Positions 34,958 to 43,889 of a DNA stretch of 64,000 nt are shown one piece after another. Made by a program: the position numbers and the translations under genes. The notes beneath the pieces are model-generated. The model worked only from the letters and a program-made list of their open reading frames with translations. It was not told the DNA's origin and did not search any database. Source of the stretch: Desulfoluna sp942491485. Its GTDB lineage: Bacteria; Desulfobacterota; Desulfobacteria; Desulfobacterales; Desulfolunaceae. Position 1 is the stretch's first letter; each line of letters opens with the position of its first letter. The DNA is taken from positions 124,001 through 188,000 of the forward strand of contig CALOAX010000012.1 of assembly GCA_942491485.1 (NCBI GenBank), written 5' to 3'.

Positions 34958-35101
34958 ATGGAAACTTCATCATACATCGTTTCATACGTCGTCATGGGAA
35001 TGGCATTTTACGCATGGGCCCTCTGGAACAAGAAGCAGAACCGCAACACTGAAAATGTATGGGCTGCCGTGAATTTGGGGTCCCAGGCCAAAAGAAGCTG
35101 A
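34958..35101 (+). CDS. Small single-pass membrane protein, 47 residues
   Basis: METSSYIVSYVVMGMAFYAW followed by ALWNKKQ and a polar tail. One membrane helix (about 5-22) with positive residues after it. Evidence that it is real: CAGGAG 6 to 7 bases before the ATG and a strong terminator about 45 bases after the stop. It resembles small cytochrome-oxidase-type or YbgT-like peptides only in length. It is 385 bases after the NifE-like gene, so cotranscription is uncertain. No family recognised. Confidence 0.6.
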   Translation: METSSYIVSYVVMGMAFYAWALWNKKQNRNTENVWAAVNLGSQAKRS

Positions 35102-35142
35102 AGAGTCACCTTCGCTTCACCAGAGCCGACAGCGCTTCAGCT

Positions 35143-35177
35143 AAAAAAGGGGTGCCATGAACCATGGCACCCCTTTT
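35143..35177 (+). terminator. Rho-independent terminator of the small membrane protein gene
   Basis: AAAAAAGGGGTGCCATG AAC CATGGCACCCCTTTT: 11-bp stem, short loop, T run. Confidence 0.9.
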
Positions 35178-35329
35178 CTGTTTTTAGAGCCTCGACTTGA
35201 AATGAAGCAGAAAAACCCGTCCCCTACCCCTCCACTTATTTCTGCGTCCGGGCAAAAATCGGCCCGACACACATGATGAAGGGCTCAAGCTCTTTAAACG
35301 CTTTCTCCTCTTCCTGCTTCGTGGGCATG

Positions 35330-35410
35330 CATCCCAAAGTTGCAAATGCTCTCGGCTCTCGTTCCTCATGCCGATCACATTTTCTGTCGGGCTACCCCCG
35401 CCAGCAATAT
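35330..35410 (+). repeat. Constant-loop hairpin repeat, partly degenerate
   Basis: GTTGCAAATGCTCTCGGC..CTCGTTCCTCA..GCCGATCACATTT, then a decayed GTCGGGCTACCCCCGCC. Confidence 0.7.
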
Positions 35411-35454
35411 CTGATGCTCTTCAAGTTTATTGGAAAAACCAGGTAACTGTTCAG

Positions 35455-35722
35455 CTTGTGCCTCCGGCGGGTCGCTTTTTGAAATGAGCTCCAAAAACTT
35501 TCCGATTGTATCCCCTTTTGCCGCTCAGCCCCAACGTGGCTGAGCGGCAAAAGGGGATGCTTGCTCGTTACGTCGAATAGGACCTGTAAGCCAATGCCTT
35601 CGAATGAACGCAAAATCGATGTCAAAACCTGTTTGTCAAACTTTTCAAAAGTTTGGCCCCCGGCAGGGCCGCCGGAGGCATTGTGGGGTCCAGGGGATCA
35701 CCCCCTGGCCGCCGGAGGCATC
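35455..35722. repeat. Reversed D module, long hairpin and reversed A module
   Basis: GCCTCCGGCGGGTCGCTTTTT..ACTTTCCG, then the 21-bp-stem hairpin 35510-35558 (ATCCCCTTTTGCCGCTCAGC arm), then CAAACTTTTCAAAAGTTTGG...GCCGCCGGAGGCA and a second CCAGGGGATCACCCCCTGGCC-GCCGGAGGCA ending. No gene is supported from 35178 to 35727. Confidence 0.85.
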
Positions 35723-35727
35723 GCTTT

Positions 35728-36687
35728 TCAGCACCAGTGACACGCCGCCTTACGGCCCGGCTCTTTTGCCTCCAGTTCAGGCTCCACCAGATCGCAGCCT
35801 TCCTGACGGTTGGGACACCGGGGGTGGAAGCTGCAGCCACTTGGCGGGTGGATGGGGCTGGGGACATCGCCGTTAAGGATGATGCGATCTCTGGGGTGAT
35901 CGGGGTCAGGGTGGGGAATGGCGGATAAAAGCGCCTTTGTGTAAGGGTGCTTCGGATTGGAATAGACCTCGTCACACCTCCCCTCTTCCACCACTTTTCC
36001 CAAATACATGACGGCGATGCGATCGCAGATGTGTTCCACCACGGCCAGGTCATGGGAAATAATAATATAGGAGAGGTTGAACTCCTGCTGGATATCGATG
36101 AGAAGGTTGATAATCTGGGCCTGAATGGAGACATCGAGGGCGGACACTGGTTCATCGCCGATGATCATCATGGGGTTCAGGGCCAGGGCCCGGGCAATGC
36201 CGATGCGCTGGCGTTGACCGCCGGAAAATTCATGGGGGTAGCGCTTGCCCTGTTCGGGTGAGAGTCCCACCTTTTGAAGGAGCCAGGCAACCCGGTCCTG
36301 CCGTTCCGACTCGCTGCCCATGCCATGAACCTTCATGGGCTCGCCGATGGCGCGATTCACGGTCATGCGAGGGTTTAATGAAGAGAAGGGGTCCTGAAAG
36401 ATCATCTGCATCTTCTGACGTGTCTTACGCATGCCGTCGGCATTCAGGGTATCGAGGTCCGTGCCGTCAAAAATGATGTTTCCATGGGTCTTTTCGATAA
36501 GCTTCATGGCAGCAAGGCCTGTGGTGGTTTTGCCGCAACCGGACTCCCCCACAATACCCAGTGTTTCGCCCCTTTCAAGGGTGAGATCAACGCCATCCAC
36601 GGCGTGAACCACCTCGGAGCCGCCGAAAAAACCGCCTTTGACGGGAAAATGAACTTTCAGGTTTTCAACCGTAAGAAGACTTGTCAT
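35728..36687 (-). CDS. Oligo/dipeptide ABC transporter ATP-binding protein (DppF/OppF-like)
   Basis: 319 residues. Walker A GESGCGKTT (about 45), signature FSGGQRQRIGIARAL, Walker B MIIGDEPVSALD, and the C-terminal oligopeptide-type extension with Cys-rich GCSFHPRCPNRQEGC and final HWC. It powers uptake together with the second ATPase, whose stop it overlaps by 4 bases (36684-36687). The binding protein and permeases are divergent on the plus strand. The repeat block ends at its stop codon. Confidence 0.94.
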   Translation of the reverse strand: MTSLLTVENLKVHFPVKGGFFGGSEVVHAVDGVDLTLERGETLGIVGESGCGKTTTGLAAMKLIEKTHGNIIFDGTDLDTLNADGMRKTRQKMQMIFQDPFSSLNPRMTVNRAIGEPMKVHGMGSESERQDRVAWLLQKVGLSPEQGKRYPHEFSGGQRQRIGIARALALNPMMIIGDEPVSALDVSIQAQIINLLIDIQQEFNLSYIIISHDLAVVEHICDRIAVMYLGKVVEEGRCDEVYSNPKHPYTKALLSAIPHPDPDHPRDRIILNGDVPSPIHPPSGCSFHPRCPNRQEGCDLVEPELEAKEPGRKAACHWC

Positions 36688-37694
36688 GCGGCCGCTCCTT
36701 TCACACGTGCAGATTCACACAACCAGCACCGAACCTCATGGCCCGGCGATACAGCAAATAGAGGCGGCATCTCGGTTCGACACCGCTCGCTCTGATGGGG
36801 ACACCGAGGTGCGAAGCTGCACCCTTCGGGGAGATCGTAAAGGCTGGGCACCATTCCGGTGATCTCGGTAAGGCGGCTGTTGCCCTCGGAATCCTTGGTG
36901 CCGATAACGGGCACAGAGTCCATCAGGCCGCGCGTGTAGGGGTGGCCGGTTTCGTGGAAGAGGGTTCGCGTGGGGGCGGTCTCTACGATGCGCCCTGCGT
37001 ACATCACAATAACCCGGTTCGCCATCTCGGCGATGATGCCGAGGTCGTGGGTGATCATCATGATGGCCGTCTTCTGCTTCTCCTGAAGCTTGAGCATGAG
37101 GTCCATGATCTGGGCCTGAACGGTGACATCCAGCGCTGTTGTGGGTTCATCTGCGATGAGGATTTCCGGATCACAGGCAAGGGCCATGGCGATCATTACC
37201 CTTTGACGCATACCGCCGGAGAGCTGGTGGGGGTACTCTTTCACCCGCCGTCTCGCCTCGGGAACCTGGACCTTTTCAAGCATCTCCACAGCCTTTTCCA
37301 GGCTCTCTTTTTTGGACGCCCCGCGATGAAGGGCGTATACCTCACCGATCTGTTTGCCCACTGTCTTTACAGGGTTCAGGGACGTCATGGGTTCCTGGAA
37401 GATCATGGATATACGGTCTCCCCGAATAGCTTGCATCTCTTTTCGGGAGAGAGAAACCAGGTCTTTTCCCCCGTAGAGGATCTCCCCTTTCTCGATGCGC
37501 CCCGGAGGTTCGGGAATTAGCCGCATAATGGACTGGGCTGTGACACTCTTGCCGCAGCCGGACTCACCCACCACCCCCAGAATCTCCCCCGGATACATTC
37601 CAAAGGAAACCCCGTTCACGGCGTGTGCCACCCCATGCTGGGTGTGAAAACGGGTGGTAAGGCTTTTCACTTCCAATAAATAGTCGTTTTCCAT
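36684..37694 (-). CDS. Oligo/dipeptide ABC transporter ATP-binding protein (DppD/OppD-like)
   Basis: 336 residues from MENDYLLEVKSLTTRFHTQH. Walker A GESGCGKSVT, signature LSGGMRQRVMIAMAL, Walker B ILIADEPTTALD, switch His in TAIMMITHDLG, and the C-terminal GCSFAPRCPHQSERC motif of peptide importers. The start at 37694 is chosen because the protein alignment begins there; an upstream ATG (37724) adds ten residues. Divergent from the binding-protein gene across about 260 bases. Confidence 0.94.
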   Translation of the reverse strand: MENDYLLEVKSLTTRFHTQHGVAHAVNGVSFGMYPGEILGVVGESGCGKSVTAQSIMRLIPEPPGRIEKGEILYGGKDLVSLSRKEMQAIRGDRISMIFQEPMTSLNPVKTVGKQIGEVYALHRGASKKESLEKAVEMLEKVQVPEARRRVKEYPHQLSGGMRQRVMIAMALACDPEILIADEPTTALDVTVQAQIMDLMLKLQEKQKTAIMMITHDLGIIAEMANRVIVMYAGRIVETAPTRTLFHETGHPYTRGLMDSVPVIGTKDSEGNSRLTEITGMVPSLYDLPEGCSFAPRCPHQSERCRTEMPPLFAVSPGHEVRCWLCESARVKGAAA

Positions 37695-37953
37695 GATACC
37701 CCTGATGAATTGTAAATTAAGCAAAAATTAATACCAGCTAATCAGGGCGTGTTCAACACTTAAAAAAAACTTGTATACCCCGCCAATACGTTCTTTAAGA
37801 GGGATCACGCCCCTTGTGGCATTCCTATCAAGGGAACATAAATCCAGTTTTTCTATATCTTATTGACAGGCATTTCCTTGTGTGGTTCTATTTTTAGTTC
37901 CCGAAAAATATTTAAACTTTTTTCAGTTACAGTAACTTTAGGAGGATTGTTTC

Positions 37954-39546
37954 ATGAAGAAGATTGGAATGTTGCTGCTCGCTGCCGTGACGGCGCTTCT
38001 GGTAACGGCAGGAGGGGCATCAGCTTCATCCGGCGGCACCTTTGTTTTCTGCGCACCCTACGGCGGGGACCTGTTCTCCCTGGACATGCACAAAACCTCA
38101 CGTACCCAGGACTATATCGTTGGCCTCAACATCAACCGCAGCCTCTACAAGTGGGATGCGGACCAGAGCAAGCCGGTTCTTGACCTGGCCACCGACGCGA
38201 AGATCTCCGCCGACGGTAAAACCTACACCTTCACCCTTCGCAACAACGTCAAGTTCCATAACGGCCGTACCATGACCGCCGATGACATCATCTGGTGCTA
38301 CAACCGTATCGCCAAGCCTGAAACAGCCTCTTCTGCTGCCAGCTATATCGCCAACATCGCAGGCGCCGATGCGGTGATGGAAGGAAAAACCACAGCCATC
38401 AGTGGCCTGAAGAAAATCAACGCCACCACCCTTGAGATGACCCTCAAGCACCCCGTGGATATCGGTTACTCCCTCTGCAAGGTGGAGACAGCCATCGTGC
38501 CCCGCGAGGCCCTTGAAGGCAAAGAAGATGCCTTCGCCACCAACCCTGTGGGCTGCGGTCCCTTCAAATTCGTCAAGTGGGTTCGCGGCAGCGAAGTGAT
38601 CCTCGAAAAATTCGACGGCTACTTTGAAGCGGGCAAGCCCTACATCGACAAGCTGGTCTACAAAATCATGCCCGAAGGTGCCGCCCGTGACATCGCCTTC
38701 CGTGCCGGTGAACTCGACGCCAACATCGTGGGCGCGTCCCAGTATCCCATTTATCAGCGTGACCCCGAGATCAAGAACAACATGATCGAAGTGGCTGAGA
38801 TGTACACCCGAATTATCGGGTTCAACCCCGAATTCAAGCCCTTCGCCGACAAGCGCGTGCGTCAGGCCATCAACCACGCCATCAATGCCGAGCTCATCAT
38901 TAAAAAGCTCCTTAAGAACAAGGCGGTTCCCGCCACGGGCTTTCTGCCCACCAGCTCTCCCGCTTACGAAAAAGCCATGAAAGGGTATGAGTACAACCTG
39001 GCCAAAGCCAAAGAGCTCATGAAAGAGGCCGGCTACGAAAAAGGCTTTACCTTTGAGTGCATCGCCACCGCCAACAAGAGCTGGGGCGTAGGCATCGTTG
39101 AATCCCTCATTCCCTTTATGAAAAAGATCAACGTCACCATCAAGCCCCAGCAGCTTGAAGGCGCCGCCCTTGGTGAGCGCGCCCGTACCGGCAAGTTCGA
39201 TGCCTTCATCTGGTCCATCGAATCCGGTCCCGATCCCCTGGAAACACTCAACCGTTTCCGTTCCACCACCCCCACCTCCGCCGGTAACTACACCGCCTAC
39301 GCCAACGCAGATTACGACAAGGCACTGGACATGGCAGCCGCCGCAGGCTCTGCTGAGGAAAAACTCACATACGTTAAGAAGGCCAACCGCATCCTCTTCG
39401 ATGACGCACCTTTCTGGTTCTTCAACTACAACAAGGCCATCATCGCCTACCAGCCCTGGGTGCACGGCATCAAGCCCGTGGCCATCGAGATGATGCTTCA
39501 GGATTTCACCAACCTGAAACTCGATGACAGCTCACCCAGGAAGTAA
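37954..39546 (+). CDS. Peptide ABC transporter substrate-binding protein (DppA-like, SBP family 5)
   Basis: 530 residues. Signal peptide (hydrophobic 4-20, cleavage after ASA), then family-5 features: GGDLFSLDMHKTSRTQD, LATDAKISADGKTYTFTLRN, VKFHNGRTMTADDIIWCYNR, NPVGCGPFKFVKW and RQAINHAINAELI. It binds a dipeptide, oligopeptide or similar ligand in the periplasm. GGAGG is about 10 bases before the ATG. The permease genes begin 400 bases later after two repeats. Confidence 0.94.
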   Translation: MKKIGMLLLAAVTALLVTAGGASASSGGTFVFCAPYGGDLFSLDMHKTSRTQDYIVGLNINRSLYKWDADQSKPVLDLATDAKISADGKTYTFTLRNNVKFHNGRTMTADDIIWCYNRIAKPETASSAASYIANIAGADAVMEGKTTAISGLKKINATTLEMTLKHPVDIGYSLCKVETAIVPREALEGKEDAFATNPVGCGPFKFVKWVRGSEVILEKFDGYFEAGKPYIDKLVYKIMPEGAARDIAFRAGELDANIVGASQYPIYQRDPEIKNNMIEVAEMYTRIIGFNPEFKPFADKRVRQAINHAINAELIIKKLLKNKAVPATGFLPTSSPAYEKAMKGYEYNLAKAKELMKEAGYEKGFTFECIATANKSWGVGIVESLIPFMKKINVTIKPQQLEGAALGERARTGKFDAFIWSIESGPDPLETLNRFRSTTPTSAGNYTAYANADYDKALDMAAAAGSAEEKLTYVKKANRILFDDAPFWFFNYNKAIIAYQPWVHGIKPVAIEMMLQDFTNLKLDDSSPRK

Positions 39547-39567
39547 ATCGCAAGAGCCCTTAAAAGC

Positions 39568-39853
39568 CAGCCTCCGGCGGCGAGGTGAGCCACCTCGAAA
39601 GCATAGTGCGAATGCGCTTTAACCTTCGTTCCTCAGGTCAAAGCGCATTCGCCTTTGGCCCGGGTCGCCCGGTTCCAATGCATGGTGATGTGCATAAACA
39701 GCACTGAAATAAAGGCTCACCTCTCCAAATGGCTGCTGAAACTAAATTAATGTACGACTTTTTCAAAATACCGCTGTGATTTGACTCGAGGAACGAGAGG
39801 CAAAGCGCAGCGGTAACCAGCTTTCAAGGTGGCTCACCTTGCCGCCGGAGGCA
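39568..39853. repeat. Inverted pair of composite repeats between the binding protein and permease genes
   Basis: 39568-39665: GCCTCCGGCGGCGAGGTGAG then arms GCGAATGCGCTTT / AAAGCGCATTCGC around TTCGTTCCTCA. 39770-39853: arms CCGCTGTG-type / CAGCGG around CGAGGAACGAG, CAAGGTGGCTCACCTTG and CCGCCGGAGGCA. They could reduce readthrough and lower permease levels relative to binding protein. Confidence 0.8.
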
Positions 39854-39944
39854 TCATTTTTGTATGTTTCCATAGCTCTAACTATTTACCACTCACTGTT
39901 CACGATTCACTAATAACGAACCACTCATCCAGGTTGTTCAACGT

Positions 39945-40874
39945 ATGAGAGCTTACGCGTTTCGTCGCATTCTGCAATTCATCCCCACGATCCTGATTAT
40001 CTCCATGATCATGTTCGTCCTCTTAAACCTGCTTCCCGGCAACGCCGCTCTGATGGCCGGAGACCAGCGCAAGGCTCCGGACCCACGTGTTGTTGCGCAA
40101 CTCAAGAAAGAGTGGGGAATCGACAAACCGGTACACACCCGGTACTTCATCTATCTTAAAGGACTGGTCAAAGGCGACCTCGGGACCTCTTTTCTGCGCC
40201 GTGAGCCGGTGAACAAGCTGGTGGGCGAGCGCATCTGGCCCACCCTGCGTCTCTCCATTGCGGCCCTTCTTATTTCCGTGGGAATCGGTATCCCCTTAGG
40301 GTTTATCTCGGCCTTGAAGCGGGGCACTCTTATTGATTCTGCCTCCATGATCGGGGCGGTCTCCGGGGTCTCTCTTCCGCAATTCTGGCTGGGCCTGCTG
40401 CTTATGTATCTCTTCTCGGTCACGCTGGGCTGGCTTCCCACCTCGGGCTACGGCAACGGAAAACTCAGCCATCTGATCATGCCTGCCATCACCCTGGGCA
40501 TCGGCTACACGGCCCTTCTCGCCCGCGCCACCCGCGCTGCCGTACTTGAAGTTCTACATAAGGATTACATCCGTACCGCCCGTGCCAAGGGACTCTCCGA
40601 GCTTCTGGTCAACTGGCGCCACGTCATGCGAAACACCATGGTCCTCGTCTTGACCACAGCAGGCTTGCAGTTCGGCGCCCTCATCGGCCAGACTGTTATC
40701 GTGGAAAAACTTTTCTCCTGGCCGGGCCTTGGCTCCCTTCTGGTGGACTCCATCTTTCAAAGGGACATCCCCGTCACCCAGGGGTGTATCCTTGTGATGA
40801 TCCTTGTCTTTCTCATCGTGAACCTTGTGGTGGATCTTCTCTATTCGGTGGTGGATCCGAGGATTGAATACTGA
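39945..40874 (+). CDS. Peptide ABC transporter permease (DppB-like)
   Basis: 309 residues, six membrane helices. N-terminal RRILQFIPTILIISMIMFVL, the GDLGTSFLRREPV segment, and the EAA loop (RTARAKGLSELLVNWRHVMRN) that contacts the ATPases. It forms a heterodimeric channel with the following gene, overlapping its start by one base. Confidence 0.94.
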   Translation: MRAYAFRRILQFIPTILIISMIMFVLLNLLPGNAALMAGDQRKAPDPRVVAQLKKEWGIDKPVHTRYFIYLKGLVKGDLGTSFLRREPVNKLVGERIWPTLRLSIAALLISVGIGIPLGFISALKRGTLIDSASMIGAVSGVSLPQFWLGLLLMYLFSVTLGWLPTSGYGNGKLSHLIMPAITLGIGYTALLARATRAAVLEVLHKDYIRTARAKGLSELLVNWRHVMRNTMVLVLTTAGLQFGALIGQTVIVEKLFSWPGLGSLLVDSIFQRDIPVTQGCILVMILVFLIVNLVVDLLYSVVDPRIEY

Positions 40875-41704
40875 TGGCATTTTCTAAAGCAGCACTCAAA
40901 GGCAAGAGCAACCTTATCATCGGCGCGGTCCTCACCGTCCTGGTCATCGGCATGGCGGTGTTCGCCCCCGTCCTTGCCCCCTATCACCCCGTGGATGATG
41001 CCGATCTCATGGTCTCTGAAGAGGCCCCTTCGGCAGACTACCTCTGCGGCACAGACACCCAGGGGCGCGACGTCCTCTCGCGGGTCATCTACGGCTCCCG
41101 CATCTCTTTGTCCGTAGGGTTGGTGAGCCAGCTTATCAACACCTTTATCGGCGTGCTTTTAGGGGTTACGGCAGGTTATTTCGGAAGCTGGTGGGATGAC
41201 TTTATCATGGGCCTGACCAACATCATGCTCTCCATCCCGTCCATGATTTTCGCCCTGGCCATCATGGCCCTTTTGGGGCCGGGCCTGGTAAACGTCTACA
41301 TCGCCCTGGGCCTTACCAACTGGTCCTTTACCTGCCGGATCACACGGTCCCAGGTGCTTTCGGCAAAGCGAATCGAGTATGTCCGCGCCGCCGAAGCCTT
41401 AGGGTACGGCAAATGGCGCATCATGTTCGGCCAGATTCTCCCCAACGTCGTGGGACCGATCCTCGTCATCGCAACCCTGGGCATCGCCTACGCCATTTTG
41501 ACGGAAGCCTCTCTCTCCTTCTTAGGCCTCGGCACCCAGCCCCCCACCCCCAGCTGGGGCGGGATGCTCTCCAACGCCCGGGAAGAGTTCTTCACGGCTC
41601 CCTGGATCTCCATCTTTCCAGGTCTTGCCATCTTTGCCACCGTTCTTGGGTTCAACCTCCTCGGTGACGGCATGCGGGATCTGCTTGATCCCCATAAACA
41701 TTAG
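40874..41704 (+). CDS. Peptide ABC transporter permease (DppC-like)
   Basis: 276 residues. DppC-type N-terminal TM plus PYHPVDDADLM, CGTDTQGRDVLSRVIYGSRI, and EAA loop YVRAAEALGYGKWRIMFGQI, ending GFNLLGDGMRDLLDPH. Translationally coupled to the upstream permease. A repeat starts eight bases after the stop. Confidence 0.94.
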   Translation: MAFSKAALKGKSNLIIGAVLTVLVIGMAVFAPVLAPYHPVDDADLMVSEEAPSADYLCGTDTQGRDVLSRVIYGSRISLSVGLVSQLINTFIGVLLGVTAGYFGSWWDDFIMGLTNIMLSIPSMIFALAIMALLGPGLVNVYIALGLTNWSFTCRITRSQVLSAKRIEYVRAAEALGYGKWRIMFGQILPNVVGPILVIATLGIAYAILTEASLSFLGLGTQPPTPSWGGMLSNAREEFFTAPWISIFPGLAIFATVLGFNLLGDGMRDLLDPHKH

Positions 41705-41710
41705 CAATGC

Positions 41711-42003
41711 GTGCCTCCGGCGGCCAGGGGATGATCCCCTGGACCCCAGGTTGCGAATGAGTCGCCCCTCGTTCCTCGGGGCCAACTCATTCGCGGAAGC
41801 ACCTTAAACACTCCGACAAGATCAGTTTGTTAAACTTTCTAAAAGTTTAACAAACTGATCTTAAAAAATTGTCCTTGAATGATTCCTGCTTTAAGGGCTG
41901 ATGTGATTTGACTCGAGGAACGAGGTGCAAAGCGCATCCGCTATCTGCTTTCAAGGTGGTACACCTTGCCGCCGAAGGCAGCTTTTTAAGAGCTGAATAG
42001 TTA
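41711..42003. repeat. Composite repeats after the permease genes
   Basis: 41711-41800: GCCTCCGGCGGCCAGGGGAT..CCCCTGG, arms GCGAATGAGT / ACTCATTCGC around CTCGTTCCTCG. 41818-41866: an inverted pair GATCAGTTTGTTAAACTTT / AAGTTTAACAAACTGATC. 41898-42003: arms around CGAGGAACGAG, CAAGGTGGTACACCTTGCCG, ending AGCTGAATAGTTAC. Confidence 0.85.
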
Positions 42004-42141
42004 CTTTAAAAGATTGCCTACAGCGAATCCGCCGGTGACAGGGTGAATTGACAAACAGGACTTTCTGATATTTTCTGACATTAAAAACGATAGCTCACAC
42101 ATGTGTGACGCTATGTGCATACCGTATTATTTGATTCAAAC

Positions 42142-42238
42142 GCGGATGGAATTTTTACCGAGGTACGAGGGAAAAATCCCATCCGCAACCGAAAAGTTTT
42201 TGCGGAGCTTTTTTCAAAAAGCGACCCGCCGGAGGCAA
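42142..42238 (+). repeat. Hairpin plus D module in front of the amidohydrolase gene
   Basis: Arms GCGGATGG.ATTTTT and AAAAATCCCATCCGC around an ACCGAGGTACGAGGG loop, then AACCGAAAAGTTTTTGCGG..TCAAAAAGCGACCCGCCGGAGGC. Its GGAGG is the only ribosome-site-like sequence before the amidohydrolase ATG. Confidence 0.85.
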
Positions 42239-42245
42239 CCAACCA

Positions 42246-43811
42246 ATGAAACGCGCCATCGTCTCGTCCAGAATTTACACGGGGGTAAAAGAAGCCCCCT
42301 TTGCTGAAGCTCTTCTCATCGAAAACGGCATGGTTACGGCCGTGGGGACCACCAGGGAAATCATGGCCAAGGTGACCCCGGATACGAACATCACCTCCCT
42401 GTCGGGTCACCTGGTGACTCCCGGTTTGGTGGATGCCCACAGCCATCTTGCCTCATACGGTTTGACTCTTACCCGGGTGATGTTGGCTGGCCTTCCCTCC
42501 CTTGCTGCCTGCAGGGATGCCGTGAAAGAGGCCGCAGCCAAGGTCGAACCGGGAACCTGGATCATCGGTCGTGGATGGAACCATCATTTCTGGGAAGAGC
42601 AGCGGGAGCCCACGAAGGCAGACCTTGATGACATCGCTCCGGATCATCCCGTGGTGATGACACGGGCCTGCGGACACCTTCTCTGGGTTAACCAGAAGGC
42701 TTTGGACATGGCTGGGGTTACTGCAGACACTGTCAACCCCGAAGGAGGCCAGATCGACCGGGATGAAAGCGGCGACCCCACGGGCATAGTCCGGGAGTGC
42801 CTCGAGGTGATCCGAGACCACATCCCCGCCGTGACCCATGAGGAACGAAAATCTGCCATCCTCGAAGCCCAGAAACGGACCCTTGCCTGCGGTCTCACCG
42901 GCGTTCACTCCTGCGAGGAGCTGGATGATTACCTCGCCCTGGCTGAATTGGAAAAAGAGGGTAAGTTAAAGCTCAGGGTGTGTCATCTCCTGCCGCCGGA
43001 AGACCTGGATAAAGCCGACGCCATGGGCATCATCCCCGGTGCCGGAAGCGATCATCTCTGGCACACCCACGTGAAGCTCTTTATGGATGGCTCACTGGGT
43101 GCAGAAACCGCCTGGATGCACGAGGAGTATGAGGGCTCCCCCGGTTGTTGCGGGCTTGCCTGCATGACTGAGAGCGAATGCCTCGCCAATATCAAAAGGG
43201 CTTATGGGTCTGGTCGAAGTGTGGCGGTTCACGCCATCGGCGACCGAGCCGTCTCATGTACACTTGATGGGCTTTCCGCCGTTCGCAAAGAGTTGCCCGG
43301 CATGCGTCGTGACCGAGTCGAGCACGTGCAGCGATCCACCCCGGAGGATCTGAGCCGATTCAAAGAGATGGACGTCACTGCTTCGGTGCAACCCGGATTC
43401 CTTCCCACCGACTGGATGACAGCGCAAACCAAATGGGGCAAGGAGCGATGCCGCCATGCCTACGCATGGAAGCTTATCCAAGACACAGGCATCCGCATGC
43501 AGTTCGGCTCTGACGTCCCCGTGGAACCCAACGATCCCATGATCGGTATCCGCGCTGCCATGTTCCGTACCGATGCCGATAACAAGCCGGAAGGCGGGTG
43601 GTTCCCCGAACAGGCCCTTACCTTTTGGGAAGCCATCGACGGGTACACCAAAACCGCAGCCTGGACCGCAGGGGTGGAAGCCTGGTCCGGGACCATCGAA
43701 CCTGGAAAATGGGGCGATTTCACTGTTTTTGATCGTGATTTTTCTGAGCCTGAAAGGGATGTCCGAGAGGCAAAGGTGGTAAAAACCATTGTTGGCGGAG
43801 AAGAGGCTTAA
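42246..43811 (+). CDS. YtcJ-like amidohydrolase
   Basis: 521 residues of the amidohydrolase superfamily. Metal site VDAHSHLASYG (H-x-H) near residue 65, HVKLFMDGSLGAETAWM with the usual Lys-to-Asp segment, VHAIGDRA, and C-terminal Asp in QFGSDVPVEPNDP. YtcJ/TIM-barrel members hydrolyse amides, formamides or N-acyl groups; the substrate here is unknown. It follows the peptide permeases on the same strand and may process an imported amide or peptide. The ribosome site (GGAGG, 11 bases before ATG) is provided by a dispersed repeat. Confidence 0.9.
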   Translation: MKRAIVSSRIYTGVKEAPFAEALLIENGMVTAVGTTREIMAKVTPDTNITSLSGHLVTPGLVDAHSHLASYGLTLTRVMLAGLPSLAACRDAVKEAAAKVEPGTWIIGRGWNHHFWEEQREPTKADLDDIAPDHPVVMTRACGHLLWVNQKALDMAGVTADTVNPEGGQIDRDESGDPTGIVRECLEVIRDHIPAVTHEERKSAILEAQKRTLACGLTGVHSCEELDDYLALAELEKEGKLKLRVCHLLPPEDLDKADAMGIIPGAGSDHLWHTHVKLFMDGSLGAETAWMHEEYEGSPGCCGLACMTESECLANIKRAYGSGRSVAVHAIGDRAVSCTLDGLSAVRKELPGMRRDRVEHVQRSTPEDLSRFKEMDVTASVQPGFLPTDWMTAQTKWGKERCRHAYAWKLIQDTGIRMQFGSDVPVEPNDPMIGIRAAMFRTDADNKPEGGWFPEQALTFWEAIDGYTKTAAWTAGVEAWSGTIEPGKWGDFTVFDRDFSEPERDVREAKVVKTIVGGEEA

Positions 43812-43830
43812 AGATAGCTTTGGCATCCGG

Positions 43831-43872
43831 GTACCGGCAGAGCTTTTCATCGGTAAAAAGCTCTGCCGGTAC
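43831..43872. terminator. Bidirectional terminator between the amidohydrolase and the cupin relic
   Basis: GTACCGGCAGAGCTTTT / AAAAGCTCTGCCGGTAC, a 17-bp perfect stem with internal T and A tracts, 20 bases after the amidohydrolase stop. Confidence 0.75.
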
Positions 43873-43889
43873 ATGAGCGGCTGCCAACA

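Noticed and set aside
38098..39465. A 455-codon open frame antisense to the peptide-binding protein gene
   Set aside because: It is the shadow of a strongly biased coding sequence: Gly/Val/Asp-rich, no ribosome site, no family. The plus-strand DppA-like protein explains the region.
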